Shown: positions 6,078 to 13,861, counted from the first letter of the stretch. The stretch: 17,175 nucleotides of DNA from Candidatus Borrarchaeota archaeon (GCA_016840645.1 JAEORY010000026.1:1-17175); one strand, 5' to 3'. Program-made: numbers and translations. The notes: generated by a model not told the origin, from the sequence alone.

Positions 6078-7403
6078 ATGTCTTTAGATCTTAAAGCAAT
6101 ATCAAATACGCCTTTTTACATCCCTGACTACCATCAGAATATTTCTATGGTAGTCCCTTCAGCTTTTAAATGTTTAGATCAAGATCTTGGAAGACGTTCA
6201 CTTTTTGATCTACCACAGACAAAACGAGTTTTGGAAGCTAACGAATGTATGGGTGCTGAAACTGCTGTCGTCATTTTAGTGGACACCTTAGGCTTTACAA
6301 AACTACAAGAGATGTCAAACTGGCTTTTTTCTATTGTTAAAAGTCATGGCTTTCAATTATCTTCAACGTGTCCCACGATAACATCCACATGCTTAATGAG
6401 TGCTCATACTGGGCTAACTCCCTGCGAACATGGAATCGTTGGGCACAAAATATACATTCCTGAGTACGATAACATAATAGATTTTCTTAAGATGAGTCCA
6501 ATTGACTTTAAAACGCGAGATAGCTTAATGAGAAGCGGAATTAACTTTCGAAAACTCGCTTGGAATCCTTCTCTTTATGATTTGATGAATCGTGATTTAG
6601 TTGCGCATGTAGGTTTAATCCATCACAGAATTCTCGGCACAGGACTATCTAACTTGCTTGTGGATCCCAAAATACGGACTGACATTGGCTATGCAAACAT
6701 GATTGACTTATTCGCAAAAGCAAAGAAGATAATAAAGAATAAGAATAAGAAAAAGATACAGCAGCCTAAAATGCTCCTTAACATTTACATTGGATATTTG
6801 GATGAACTCTCTCATCTCTACGGACCGAATAGTCAAGAATATCTTGCAGGTTTTCATTATTTCGAAATCAGACTTCGTGAATTTATTAAAGCTTTAGAAA
6901 AAAATGGCTTGAGTGAAAAGACTACTCTTTTTCTCTTTTCTGATCATGGTCAAGTTCCAATAGATAGAATACTTGCTTTTACGAAGGATGACATCGAACA
7001 GTTAGGCAAATATATTTCTTTTAGACCTGGAAGGAGTGGACGTGCGATCCATTTTTACATAAAATCAGAGTTTTTAGACGAGGCTAAAAACTTCCTTTCT
7101 AACTTCATTGGAGATAAAGGCGTTGTATATAATTTTTCAGATGTGATAGACTTTCTTGGATGTCCCGCATCTAATAATCACACCATAAAAAGATTACAAG
7201 AACGATTTGGGGATCTAATAGTCTTCTTAAAAACTGGCTATCATCTAGACCTTCCAAAACCAACTAAAGAGAAAAAAATGGATTGGATTGATAGACTAAT
7301 GAGTCCCACAGTCAAGTTCGGTTCACACGGATCTCTAACGCTTGATGAATTAATTGTACCTTGTCTAGCATCAAATGTATCTAAGATCGCCCAACAAATT
7401 TGA
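6078..7403 (+). CDS. alkaline phosphatase superfamily phosphodiesterase/nucleotide pyrophosphatase-like
   Basis: This 441-aa protein shows the two-metal site of type I phosphodiesterases. Asp69 sits in ILVDTLG. The nucleophile region CPTITSTCLMSAHTGLTPCEHGI has a catalytic Thr at about 102 or 104 and the usual HTGL...HGI ending. YLDELSH (Asp242, His246), FSDHG (Asp289, His290) and GSHGSL (His417) follow. The family hydrolyses phosphodiester or phosphomonoester bonds in nucleotides, phospholipids or phosphonates; the substrate cannot be told from sequence. There is no signal peptide, so it is probably cytoplasmic. Lys-rich KNKNKKK at about 221-226 is an insertion. It ends 5 nt from the convergent deacetylase gene. 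The start ATG has only a weak ribosome binding site, and no better start is visible. Confidence 0.85.
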   Translation: MSLDLKAISNTPFYIPDYHQNISMVVPSAFKCLDQDLGRRSLFDLPQTKRVLEANECMGAETAVVILVDTLGFTKLQEMSNWLFSIVKSHGFQLSSTCPTITSTCLMSAHTGLTPCEHGIVGHKIYIPEYDNIIDFLKMSPIDFKTRDSLMRSGINFRKLAWNPSLYDLMNRDLVAHVGLIHHRILGTGLSNLLVDPKIRTDIGYANMIDLFAKAKKIIKNKNKKKIQQPKMLLNIYIGYLDELSHLYGPNSQEYLAGFHYFEIRLREFIKALEKNGLSEKTTLFLFSDHGQVPIDRILAFTKDDIEQLGKYISFRPGRSGRAIHFYIKSEFLDEAKNFLSNFIGDKGVVYNFSDVIDFLGCPASNNHTIKRLQERFGDLIVFLKTGYHLDLPKPTKEKKMDWIDRLMSPTVKFGSHGSLTLDELIVPCLASNVSKIAQQI

Positions 7404-7408
7404 AAATA

Positions 7409-8191
7409 CTATCTTTCTTTTGCCAAGATGGATTTTGCAACGTCACCCATCAGAGAAAACATAGCTCCAGCAGCTTTCATATACTCGATAAGACGCTCCA
7501 ACAATCGAATTCTATAAGCATGACCGCTACATGAGGGGTGGAGTGTAAGGTTAAAAACTCGGTAACCCTCTGGGATGTCTTCCATTTCTATTAGGGCATC
7601 AAACTGAGCTTTCCATATTTCAAAAACTGATGAAGGTGATGTTTGTTTCATTTCGAACAAAGGCCAGTCATCGAGAAACCATTCTACAGGGAATTCAACT
7701 AACTTTCCGGCAATGTCTGAAAACTGTAAAACATAAGGTCGATCATCTGCCATCAGACTCGAATCATAAATATAGCCCATTTCCGTGATCAACTGAAGTG
7801 TATTATGAGCCAGTCTCCAGTATGGGGCTCTAAATCCTTTTACTGAACCTGCACCTACAATTTTTTCCAGAGCCTTGTGAGTCTTTTGAAGTGCATCTTT
7901 TTGCTCATAGACTGAGAGGGTATCAAAATTCTCATGTAGATAGCCATGTGCTGCAATTTCGTGATCGTGTGAAACGATTTCGCTCATAGTTTCTGGATAT
8001 TGTTCTGCTGTCCATCCGCAGGTAAAAAAGGTCGCTTGAATCTCATGTTTTTCTAGGAGGGCAAGAATTCGGGATAAGCCTCGTTTGACGGCAAATTGCC
8101 CTTTCGAAACCCTAACAGCTTCTTCAAGCGCTCGGATTTGGACACTTTCCGCATCATAGTCAAAAGTCAAACATACAATAATATCTGTCAT
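7409..8191 (-). CDS. polysaccharide deacetylase (NodB/CE4 family)
   Basis: The protein is 260 aa from the ATG at 8191. A GTG nine bases upstream (8200) overlaps the ribosome binding site AGGAAGTGAT and is less likely to be the start. NodB motifs are in order: TFDYDAE (Asp11 catalytic, Asp13 metal), AAHGYLHE (His82 and His86, metal), RAPYW (121-125) and LHPS (His219). FVEFP-like segments and WFLDDWP sit between them, as in the PuuE/allantoinase-like cytosolic group. The enzymes remove acetyl or related groups from amides in sugars or small molecules. There is no signal peptide, so it acts in the cytoplasm. It converges with the phosphodiesterase gene with only 5 nt between them. Confidence 0.85.
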   Translation of the reverse strand: MTDIIVCLTFDYDAESVQIRALEEAVRVSKGQFAVKRGLSRILALLEKHEIQATFFTCGWTAEQYPETMSEIVSHDHEIAAHGYLHENFDTLSVYEQKDALQKTHKALEKIVGAGSVKGFRAPYWRLAHNTLQLITEMGYIYDSSLMADDRPYVLQFSDIAGKLVEFPVEWFLDDWPLFEMKQTSPSSVFEIWKAQFDALIEMEDIPEGYRVFNLTLHPSCSGHAYRIRLLERLIEYMKAAGAMFSLMGDVAKSILAKER

Positions 8192-8246
8192 GTTGATCAC
8201 TTCCTAGTTAAAAAAAAAGTTTATATGGTCCATTATTTTGAGACTA

Positions 8247-8780
8247 TTATTTTCGTTTGCGCTTTTTCTTCTTCCTTGTGCCAAATAATTCTATTACAGA
8301 CACGTATGCAAGTCCTATTGCTCCAATACATATTCCTGCAGCCGCAATAATCAGAAATACAGGGTTTTCGGATGTTTCCCTCTCTGGAGATGTAATAATG
8401 GTAACACTAGATTGTCCGTAATGTGTATCTCCTCTGGCTTGGACCTCAGCTGTCAAACTCCATGTTCCTATTGCTAGTGAAGATGTGTTGAAGGTCGTTT
8501 TGTAAATACCAGTTTGAAGTTTTGCAAACATCGAAGATGTTACTTCAAACTCTTTTGAGAGTTGACTCAAAGTTAATTTAATTCTAGCGTTTCCGACCGG
8601 ATCTCCATTATCAAAGACAGTTACATTGACCTCAAGCAAATCGCCTTTGACAACTTGATTTTGATAGGGGGTGACGGTGACTACAACAGCTGCGTGAGTT
8701 TCTTTAGGGTATATACTTAACGAGATCGTAAGCACAAACAAGATTGAAATTAAAATCATCAACTTCCTGTTTCGGTACAT
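8247..8780 (-). CDS. secreted, membrane-anchored Ig-like surface protein
   Basis: This 177-aa protein has a positive N-terminus and hydrophobic signal sequence (residues about 7-24, LMILISILFVLTISLSI), then an all-beta ectodomain of about 100 residues (VVVTVTPYQNQVVKGDLLEVNVTVFDNGDPVGNARI..., GTWSLTAEV). This resembles macroglobulin/Ig-like domains used to decorate cell surfaces. A C-terminal membrane helix (about 141-165, NPVFLIIAAAGICIGAIGLAY) is followed by a strongly basic cytoplasmic end, RKKKKRKRK. Topology is therefore outside for the Ig fold. The function is unknown; adhesion or binding is typical for the fold. It lies 46 nt from the deacetylase start on the same strand, so they may share a transcript, and it is divergent from the Rpb5 gene. 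Confidence 0.7.
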   Translation of the reverse strand: MYRNRKLMILISILFVLTISLSIYPKETHAAVVVTVTPYQNQVVKGDLLEVNVTVFDNGDPVGNARIKLTLSQLSKEFEVTSSMFAKLQTGIYKTTFNTSSLAIGTWSLTAEVQARGDTHYGQSSVTIITSPERETSENPVFLIIAAAGICIGAIGLAYVSVIELFGTRKKKKRKRK

Positions 8781-8830
8781 TTAAATTGGACCCCCGTTTT
8801 TTAACGACGGATAAATTTTGCTAATAAGAC

Positions 8831-8838
8831 TTATAAAA
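8831..8838 (+). promoter_or_regulatory. TATA box of the Rpb5 gene
   Basis: TTATAAAA lies about 100 nt upstream of the TTG start at 8930, which predicts transcription starting near 8860 with a leader of about 70 nt. The divergent Ig-like gene begins at 8780, and its promoter must share this spacer (an AAATTTATC-like element lies near 8811-8820 on the minus strand). Confidence 0.4.
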
Positions 8839-8929
8839 TCTGCTAAGTCTTTTTAAACTTATCATGTGAAGTGTATTTGCTTCATTTATACGAAAAAAAT
8901 ACATTAGAGTTTTGAGGGAGGCGCTGGCC

Positions 8930-9481
8930 TTGAGTCAAACGATGAAACGTGTGAAAGAAGGAGTATTACAACTGCTTGAAAATAGAAAATATAAAGTCGA
9001 ATCGATCGAAGAGACCGAGTCAGAAATTGATATCCTTGCAAAAAAGAAAGAGGATAAAAAAGTACTGAATTTTTTAGTACGCATTCCTAGCAAAAATGTT
9101 GTCGGTGTTGCATTAGTACGAGCATTAGATAAAGCAATGAAAAAACATGGTGTAGAGCAGGCGCTTCTTGCAACTTTAGAAAGATATACGCCAGCCGCAA
9201 AAGCTGAATCAAAAAAGAAGAATATTGAATTACTTCCAACAAAGTATCCTATTTTTAATATTTTTGAACATGTTCTTGTTCCAAAACATGAATTATTATC
9301 TGAAAAGGAAGCTAATGAAGTTTTAGAACACTATAATATTAACAAATATCAACTTCCCGCAATTCAAGCCGCGGATCCCGCAGCAAAAGCTATAGGGGCA
9401 AAACCTGGACGAATAGTAAAAATATATCGAGAAAGCCCTACTGCTGGTTTACATATCGTCTATCGAGTCGTTATAGAATAG
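8930..9481 (+). CDS. rpoH: RNA polymerase subunit Rpb5/RpoH with eukaryote-like N-terminal domain
   Basis: The product is 183 aa from the TTG at 8930, which follows GGGAGG (8916-8921) at a normal distance; the ATG at 8942 is too far from it. The last about 75 residues are the universal archaeal RpoH/eukaryotic RPB5 assembly domain: HVLVPKHELLS, YQLPAIQAADPAAKAIGAKPGRIVKIYRESPTAG and YRVV. Ordinary archaeal RpoH consists of this domain only, about 80 aa. Here about 108 residues precede it and line up with the RPB5 N-terminal jaw domain: VKEGVLQLLENRKY like the RPB5 first helix, an EIDILAKKK...LNFLVRI strand pair, VGVALVRALDKAM...VEQALLATLERYTPAAK matching the GIKTIK...ALIVVQ..MTPSAK stretch. 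The protein acts in the core polymerase. It is followed by cofD and is not beside rpoB. Confidence 0.85.
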   Translation: MSQTMKRVKEGVLQLLENRKYKVESIEETESEIDILAKKKEDKKVLNFLVRIPSKNVVGVALVRALDKAMKKHGVEQALLATLERYTPAAKAESKKKNIELLPTKYPIFNIFEHVLVPKHELLSEKEANEVLEHYNINKYQLPAIQAADPAAKAIGAKPGRIVKIYRESPTAGLHIVYRVVIE

Positions 9482-9521
9482 TCTTTTTTACATTTCCGCG
9501 GATTGTTGTTTTGTTGTTATT

Positions 9522-9529
9522 AGGAGGTG
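9522..9529 (+). promoter_or_regulatory. strong Shine-Dalgarno site deciding the cofD start
   Basis: AGGAGGTG is almost fully complementary to the archaeal 16S rRNA tail. It is followed by 7 nt and then ATT CGC ATT ACG CTG TTG AGT GGA in the cofD frame. The TTG at 9552 is 22 nt away, too far for normal use. Confidence 0.6.
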
Positions 9530-9536
9530 TGCAGTA

Positions 9537-10475
9537 ATTCGCATTACGCTGTTGAGTGGAGGAACTGGTACTCCAAAATTACTGCAAGGTCTTGTAAGGC
9601 TTGTTTCTGAGGAAAATTTGACTATAATTTGTAATACAGCTGATGATTACTATTTCTATGGCCTTTATATTTCTCCCGACATCGATTCTGTCCTTTACAG
9701 CCTTTCTGGATTACTAGATGAAGAAAAATGGTGGGGCATAAAAGATGACACGTTTAACTGCCTTGATATGTTAAAAAAATATGGCTATGACACATGGTTT
9801 CAACTAGGAGATCGTGATCTTGCAATTCATATCCATAGAACACGCTTATTGAATGAAGGCCTTTTACTCTCAGAGGTTATTAATAATATCTCCGTGCGCT
9901 TGAACATAAAGGCTTGTGTACTTCCTATGACTGATCAAAAAGTCACAACAATTGTATTAACAAATAAAGGACAATTAAATTTTCAAGAGTTTTGGGTAAA
10001 AGAACATGCAAATGTTAAAGTAGAATCGATTGAATTTGAAGGAGTTCAAACTGCAAAACCATCTAGCGGAGTAATTAATCGAATCTTAGAAAGTGACGTT
10101 ATTATTATTGGGCCAAGTAATCCCATTACTTCAATAGGACCGATTCTGAAGACAAAAGGAATAAAAGAGGCTTTAAAAATGTCAGAAAGCCTAAAAATCG
10201 CGATTTCTCCCATAATCGGAGAACAACCATTAAGTGGTCCTGCTGGTCAACTTATGAAATCTCAAAATCTTGAGGTTTCTCCGTATTCTATTGCAAAGAT
10301 TTATTCTAGCTTTTTGGATGTTTTAGTTATACAAAATACAGATACACAGTTTATTTCTCCAATCGAAGACCTTGGAATATCTGCATTTCCTACAGACATT
10401 ATAATGAAAGATCAATCTAGCAAGATCAATCTAGCTCAGGAAATCCTTCACCTAATTGAGGCAAGAAGATGCTAA
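9537..10475 (+). CDS. cofD: 2-phospho-L-lactate transferase (F420 biosynthesis), probable AUU start
   Basis: CofD transfers the phospholactyl-type group from the guanylated donor made by CofC to the deazaflavin Fo, giving F420-0. The family hallmarks are SGGTGTPKLLQGL, NTADDYYFYGLYISPDIDSVLY, WWGIKDDTF, LGDRDLAIHI, IGPSNPITSIGPIL and SPIIGEQPLSGPAG. The length is 312 aa from ATT 9537. Starting at the TTG at 9552 (307 aa) would delete the first beta strand (IRITLL) that leads into the SGGTG loop, and known CofD proteins have residues there. No ATG, GTG or other TTG lies in this frame between the upstream Rpb5 stop and 9552. It ends overlapping the next gene by 7 nt, so translation is probably coupled, and it lies about 55 nt behind Rpb5. 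Confidence 0.92.
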   Translation: MRITLLSGGTGTPKLLQGLVRLVSEENLTIICNTADDYYFYGLYISPDIDSVLYSLSGLLDEEKWWGIKDDTFNCLDMLKKYGYDTWFQLGDRDLAIHIHRTRLLNEGLLLSEVINNISVRLNIKACVLPMTDQKVTTIVLTNKGQLNFQEFWVKEHANVKVESIEFEGVQTAKPSSGVINRILESDVIIIGPSNPITSIGPILKTKGIKEALKMSESLKIAISPIIGEQPLSGPAGQLMKSQNLEVSPYSIAKIYSSFLDVLVIQNTDTQFISPIEDLGISAFPTDIIMKDQSSKINLAQEILHLIEARRC

Positions 10476-11284
10476 ATTTAGAAAACCCTGCAATTCTATC
10501 AGCAATGGCAGGGATTAATGATGGTTCTTTTTGTGCGCGTGCCATGAAAAGTGGAGCTGGGATGGTCACCCTAGGAGGATTCAATTTTGATAAGCAAACA
10601 CTAGACGCGGCAAGATTTTCTACCACTAGAGGCCGATCAGAATTCATTATAGATCTTAAAGAACTAACAGAGTACATTGAAAGTCAAATCTCTATTGCTC
10701 GTGAAGGAAAAGCCCTAGTAAGTATAAATGCGCGCTTTGCCACTGAAACTGGACTATTATTAGCCGCAAAAATAACGCAAGATGCTGACGTGGATGCGCT
10801 TGAGTTAAACGCCCATTGTAGACAGAAGGAATTTTTAGCGCTAAAAACTGGGCAAGCACTCCTTATGAACCAAAAAAGATTATGTCATTGGATTTCGATT
10901 CTTAGAGAACATACTGATATCCCATTGATAGTCAAAATCAGAGCGAACATCGTTGATGAAATAAGTCTGTCAAAAAAAATGGTTGCAGCAGGCGCCGGTG
11001 TAATTCATGTTGACACAATGAAATCTGGCTATCCATTTGCTGACTTAGATGTTATAAAAAGGATATCTGACTCGGTAGATATTTTTTTGATAGGTAATAA
11101 CTCTGTAATAGATGTTAATTCTGCAATACAAATGCTTAACGCCGGTGCCGATGCATTTTCTATTGCTAGGGCTGCCATTAATAAACCTGAAATGGTTGGG
11201 AAGATTGGGAAGGCAATTCTGAAAAAACACGACGATTTTCCTTTTTTTAAGGCCCTAAGATCGAAAACAAATTGTCGCCAATAA
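10469..11284 (+). CDS. Dus/DHODH-like FMN TIM-barrel protein (NifR3-related archaeal family)
   Basis: This 271-aa protein belongs to the archaeal branch related to tRNA-dihydrouridine synthases (the MJ0144-like, NifR3-related family). PAILSAMAGINDGSF starts the barrel, and SINARF, ELNAHCRQKEF (114-122; Cys117 sits where Dus enzymes have the active-site Cys of NxGCP), VKIRANI (155-161), GAGVIHVDTMKSG and FLIGNNSV (phosphate-binding strand of FMN) follow. The Cys is not in a GCP context, and the C-terminal helical RNA-binding domain of true Dus proteins is missing, so tRNA reduction is not certain. The start overlaps the cofD stop by 7 nt, which suggests co-regulation with F420 synthesis, but a direct role is not shown. 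Its 3' end overlaps a small minus-strand gene. Confidence 0.8.
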   Translation: MLNLENPAILSAMAGINDGSFCARAMKSGAGMVTLGGFNFDKQTLDAARFSTTRGRSEFIIDLKELTEYIESQISIAREGKALVSINARFATETGLLLAAKITQDADVDALELNAHCRQKEFLALKTGQALLMNQKRLCHWISILREHTDIPLIVKIRANIVDEISLSKKMVAAGAGVIHVDTMKSGYPFADLDVIKRISDSVDIFLIGNNSVIDVNSAIQMLNAGADAFSIARAAINKPEMVGKIGKAILKKHDDFPFFKALRSKTNCRQ

Positions 11285-11408
11285 TTGCACCGATGAAAAA
11301 GAAAAATCCCATATCAACGATATACCAAATCAGTATAACTCCAACGGATACACGCAACCAACGTGGATCTGTTTCTTCTTGTAAAAGATGCTCTAAAAAT
11401 CTCAGCAT
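11247..11408 (-). CDS. 53-aa single-span membrane protein
   Basis: This gene is shorter than usual cut-offs. ATG at 11406-11408 follows GATGAGG, a good ribosome binding site. The product begins MLRFLEHLLQEETDPRWLR, an amphipathic, charged N-terminus, then has a hydrophobic segment of about 25 residues (VSVGVILIWYIVDMGFFFFIGAIIG) and a short tail, DNLFSILGP. The stop lies 38 nt inside the end of the convergent Dus-like gene. It is on the same strand as the V4R and dehydrogenase genes and about 100 nt behind the former, so it may belong to their transcript. Its role is unknown; small membrane proteins of this type often accompany complexes. The overlap and short length leave room for doubt. Confidence 0.5.
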   Translation of the reverse strand: MLRFLEHLLQEETDPRWLRVSVGVILIWYIVDMGFFFFIGAIIGDNLFSILGP

Positions 11409-11506
11409 AGCCTCATCCTAATTGATTAAAATTCCTTTTTTGGGATGGGAGATATTTCGTATTGTCTAAAAACTTGAGTGCCTTGATAGGAAAATATGTA
11501 AAAGTC

Positions 11507-11995
11507 TTACATTCTCTTTAAGTATGCTGGTACATCAAGAACTTCTATATAAAATTCACATTCATTATCTCCTTTTCCATAGCATCTAATTTCACGCACA
11601 AGACATCTTCTATCTTTTAATCGTTCAATGACACCCGAAATAAGTCCTGTTTCAAAGCTACAAGCTGGTTTTCCTAGGTTTGGCAGACCTGCTGATGACA
11701 GTGTCTCAAACAGAATGAGATTTCCGATCCCTTTTTCTGAATCGAATGTAAATGACTTTGTTCTTGCAATACCCTTTTCCTCCATCCACTGCAGGAATTC
11801 CTCGAATTCCTTAAACTTTGTTCTCCTACCTAACGCTTTACCACCCGCATATGCCAATGTTTTAGATGCATCCTCTCCAACAACATCACGTAGGCTAAAT
11901 AAGCTTAATGCTCTAAATAGTCGAATATCTATTTTATCACCTAGATTTGGGCGGTCAATCTTTTCAAGTTCTGGCATCCTAACCTTTTCCAACAT
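11507..11995 (-). CDS. V4R (4-vinyl reductase) domain protein
   Basis: The protein is 162 aa from the ATG at 11995, which has GGAG six bases upstream; a TTG at 12007 would add four residues but overlaps this site. The C-terminal half shows the V4R pattern: LILFETLSSAGLP...GKPACSFETGLISGVIERL, then REIRCYGKGDNECEFYIEV, with a conserved Cys-containing GD.ECEF end. V4R domains bind small hydrocarbons or tetrapyrrole-like ligands and often serve as sensors or as helpers in bacteriochlorophyll and steroid chemistry; the archaeal proteins are mostly of unknown function. The N-terminal segment RLFRALSLFSLRDVVGEDASKTLAYAGGKALGR is typical of stand-alone archaeal members. It lies about 80 nt behind the dehydrogenase gene on the same strand. 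Confidence 0.75.
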   Translation of the reverse strand: MLEKVRMPELEKIDRPNLGDKIDIRLFRALSLFSLRDVVGEDASKTLAYAGGKALGRRTKFKEFEEFLQWMEEKGIARTKSFTFDSEKGIGNLILFETLSSAGLPNLGKPACSFETGLISGVIERLKDRRCLVREIRCYGKGDNECEFYIEVLDVPAYLKRM

Positions 11996-12074
11996 TCCCA
12001 ACTCCAAAAACTGAGATAATCATTAGTCCTTATGTCATCTCACCTTTCGACCTAGAAAAATCTTTTGGAAGAAA

Positions 12075-13091
12075 TTAAAATCTGGAAAGTAACTCTTTTA
12101 TGAAGTCGTTAGTAGTATTTTTACCGCCAAGATCTGGAGTTCTAATGTTGGTTTCCTCATATATTTTCAAAATAGAGTTTTCAAGATCTCTTGCTGCCTG
12201 TTTTGCATCATCTATTGAGTATTTTTCACCTAGCCAATCTAGCATCATCGCGCAACTTAACAATATTGCAGTAGGATTCGCTATACCTTTTCCTTCGATA
12301 TCAAAAGCCGCACCATGGACCGGTTCAAACATAGCAATATCCTGTCCTAGGTTTGCAGAAGGAAGAATGCCCAAACTTCCAGTCACCCCTGCGGCTTCAT
12401 CGCTTAGAATATCTCCAAACATGTTGGTAGTAACTAGGGTATCAAATTGTTGAGGATTGATCACCAGTTGGTATGCTGCGTTGTCTACATACATTTCGTT
12501 TATATCAATCTCACTAAAATTCTTTGCAATTTCTAAGCAGACATTTCGAAAGAATACACAGCTTATCATCACATTAGCCTTATGAACAATAGTTAGTTTT
12601 TTCCGCCTTTCCTTTGCCATTTTACACGCAACAATCATGATACGTTCAGTTGCTTCCTTTGTGATCATTCGAACATTAATCGCGCATTCTTTTGTTATAT
12701 CGTCTATATTTTTATAGAGCCCCTCAGTATTTTCTCTAACAATTACCAAGTCCACTCCCGAGTGAATACTCGGAATGCCAGGAATAGTTTTTGCGGGCCT
12801 AATGTTTGCGAAGAGGTTGAGTTCTTGTCTAAGAGGCAAAACTACATCTCTTGCTGTTTCACCAATCGGCGCTTTCAGGCAACATGAACTCTTTTTAATT
12901 TCATCTATGGCGTTACTGGGCAATGCGTGTCCAGTTTCCTTTAGAGCACCGTCTCCTGCGAATACCTCTTTAAATCGTAAGGAAAAACTATATTTATCTG
13001 ATAGTGTCTCAAGCACATTGATTGTAGCAGTAGTTATCTCGGGTCCAATTCCATCCCCTGAAATAACTGCGACTTCTAATGTCTTTGTCAT
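12075..13091 (-). CDS. isopropylmalate/isocitrate dehydrogenase-family enzyme (NAD(P)-dependent beta-decarboxylating)
   Basis: This 338-aa enzyme (ATG 13091; the GTG at 13100 overlaps the AGAAGTGAT ribosome binding site) oxidises and decarboxylates a (2R,3S)-hydroxyacid. Motifs are SGDGIGPEI (11-19), LRQELNLFANIRP (87-99), VRENTEGLY (118-126), HKANVM (170-175, catalytic Lys171), NMFGDILSDEAAG (223-235) and EPVHGAAFDIEGKGIANPTA (256-275, coenzyme loop). The length fits LeuB, homoisocitrate dehydrogenase (AksF) and small archaeal isocitrate dehydrogenases. The substrate-selecting segment before LRQEL reads RDVVLP and does not settle which. The neighbours are not leucine genes, so LeuB is not assumed. 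Its promoter region is shared with the divergent cofC. Confidence 0.85.
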   Translation of the reverse strand: MTKTLEVAVISGDGIGPEITTATINVLETLSDKYSFSLRFKEVFAGDGALKETGHALPSNAIDEIKKSSCCLKAPIGETARDVVLPLRQELNLFANIRPAKTIPGIPSIHSGVDLVIVRENTEGLYKNIDDITKECAINVRMITKEATERIMIVACKMAKERRKKLTIVHKANVMISCVFFRNVCLEIAKNFSEIDINEMYVDNAAYQLVINPQQFDTLVTTNMFGDILSDEAAGVTGSLGILPSANLGQDIAMFEPVHGAAFDIEGKGIANPTAILLSCAMMLDWLGEKYSIDDAKQAARDLENSILKIYEETNIRTPDLGGKNTTNDFIKELLSRF

Positions 13092-13135
13092 AGTAATCAC
13101 TTCTACTGATGATAGCTTAAAGGTGTACCTGCAAT

Positions 13136-13145
13136 ACTTATAAAG
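13136..13145. promoter_or_regulatory. near-palindromic TATA element between divergent genes
   Basis: ACTTATAAAG reads as CTTTATAAGT on the other strand. It lies 45 nt upstream of the dehydrogenase ATG and about 72 nt upstream of the cofC GTG. It could place transcription starts in both directions. A second plus-strand candidate, CTATTTACATAAG, lies near 13160-13172. Confidence 0.35.
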
Positions 13146-13216
13146 GTATTCATGTCCTCGCTATTTACATAAGACAAAAATTCATAATAGCCTTTTATAT
13201 TCAAAAAGGTGATCTC

Positions 13217-13861
13217 GTGAACACATATGCGCTTATTCCAATGAAAAGATTAGGGAATTCAAAAACTCGCATAAGCAATATTTCTCCTGAAGCTCGAAAG
13301 CGTCTTACTAAAGTGATGCTCACCGATGTAGTCCAATCAACTTTAGAAGCGAAAAGCATCAGTGAAACCTTCGTGATGTCACCAGATCACGAGATAATTA
13401 AACTTGCTGAGAAGTTAGGTGCAAAAACAATCCTTGAAAAAGATGAGCGTGGTCTAAATGTTGCTGTTTCTGAAGGAACAGGCGAATTAGAAAAACGTGG
13501 TGCTGAAGGTTTAATGGTTATTCTTGGAGATTTACCTTTGCTTACTTCACATCTTCTTGATCTTCTTATTAAAAAGGCAATAAGTCGTCCATGGGTTGTA
13601 ATTGTGCCTTCAAAAGATAATGGCACCAATATATTGTTGCGGGCTCCTCCTAGCATAATCCCTCACGTCTTTTATGGAAAAAACAGCAGTAATATCCATG
13701 TGAGAATCGCTCGATATTTTCATGTTTCCTACACTGTGTTTAGATCACCACGACTTATGATCGATATAGATACTTCTCAAGATCTTGCCCTTATCAAAAA
13801 ATATGAAACCGAAAAACAGACGCATACATTTCAACTACTAAACCAACTTAAGCTTCTATAG
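13217..13861 (+). CDS. cofC: 2-phospho-L-lactate guanylyltransferase (F420 biosynthesis)
   Basis: CofC activates 2-phospholactate (or a related three-carbon acid) with GTP to make the donor that CofD uses. The 214-aa protein starts at GTG, placed directly behind AGGTGAT. It shows the nucleotidyltransferase N-terminus ALIPMKRLGNSKTRIS (Lys10, Lys16), VMSPD, GDLPLLT (104-110), VPSKDNGTNILLRAPP (131-145) and YGKNSSNIH (the F-G-x-S-F-x-x-H region of the family in altered form, Tyr instead of Phe), then DIDTSQDL. A basic C-terminal tail is extra. It is not in the same operon as cofD, which lies 2.7 kb upstream. The next gene, a peptidase, follows after about 40 nt. Confidence 0.9.
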   Translation: MNTYALIPMKRLGNSKTRISNISPEARKRLTKVMLTDVVQSTLEAKSISETFVMSPDHEIIKLAEKLGAKTILEKDERGLNVAVSEGTGELEKRGAEGLMVILGDLPLLTSHLLDLLIKKAISRPWVVIVPSKDNGTNILLRAPPSIIPHVFYGKNSSNIHVRIARYFHVSYTVFRSPRLMIDIDTSQDLALIKKYETEKQTHTFQLLNQLKLL

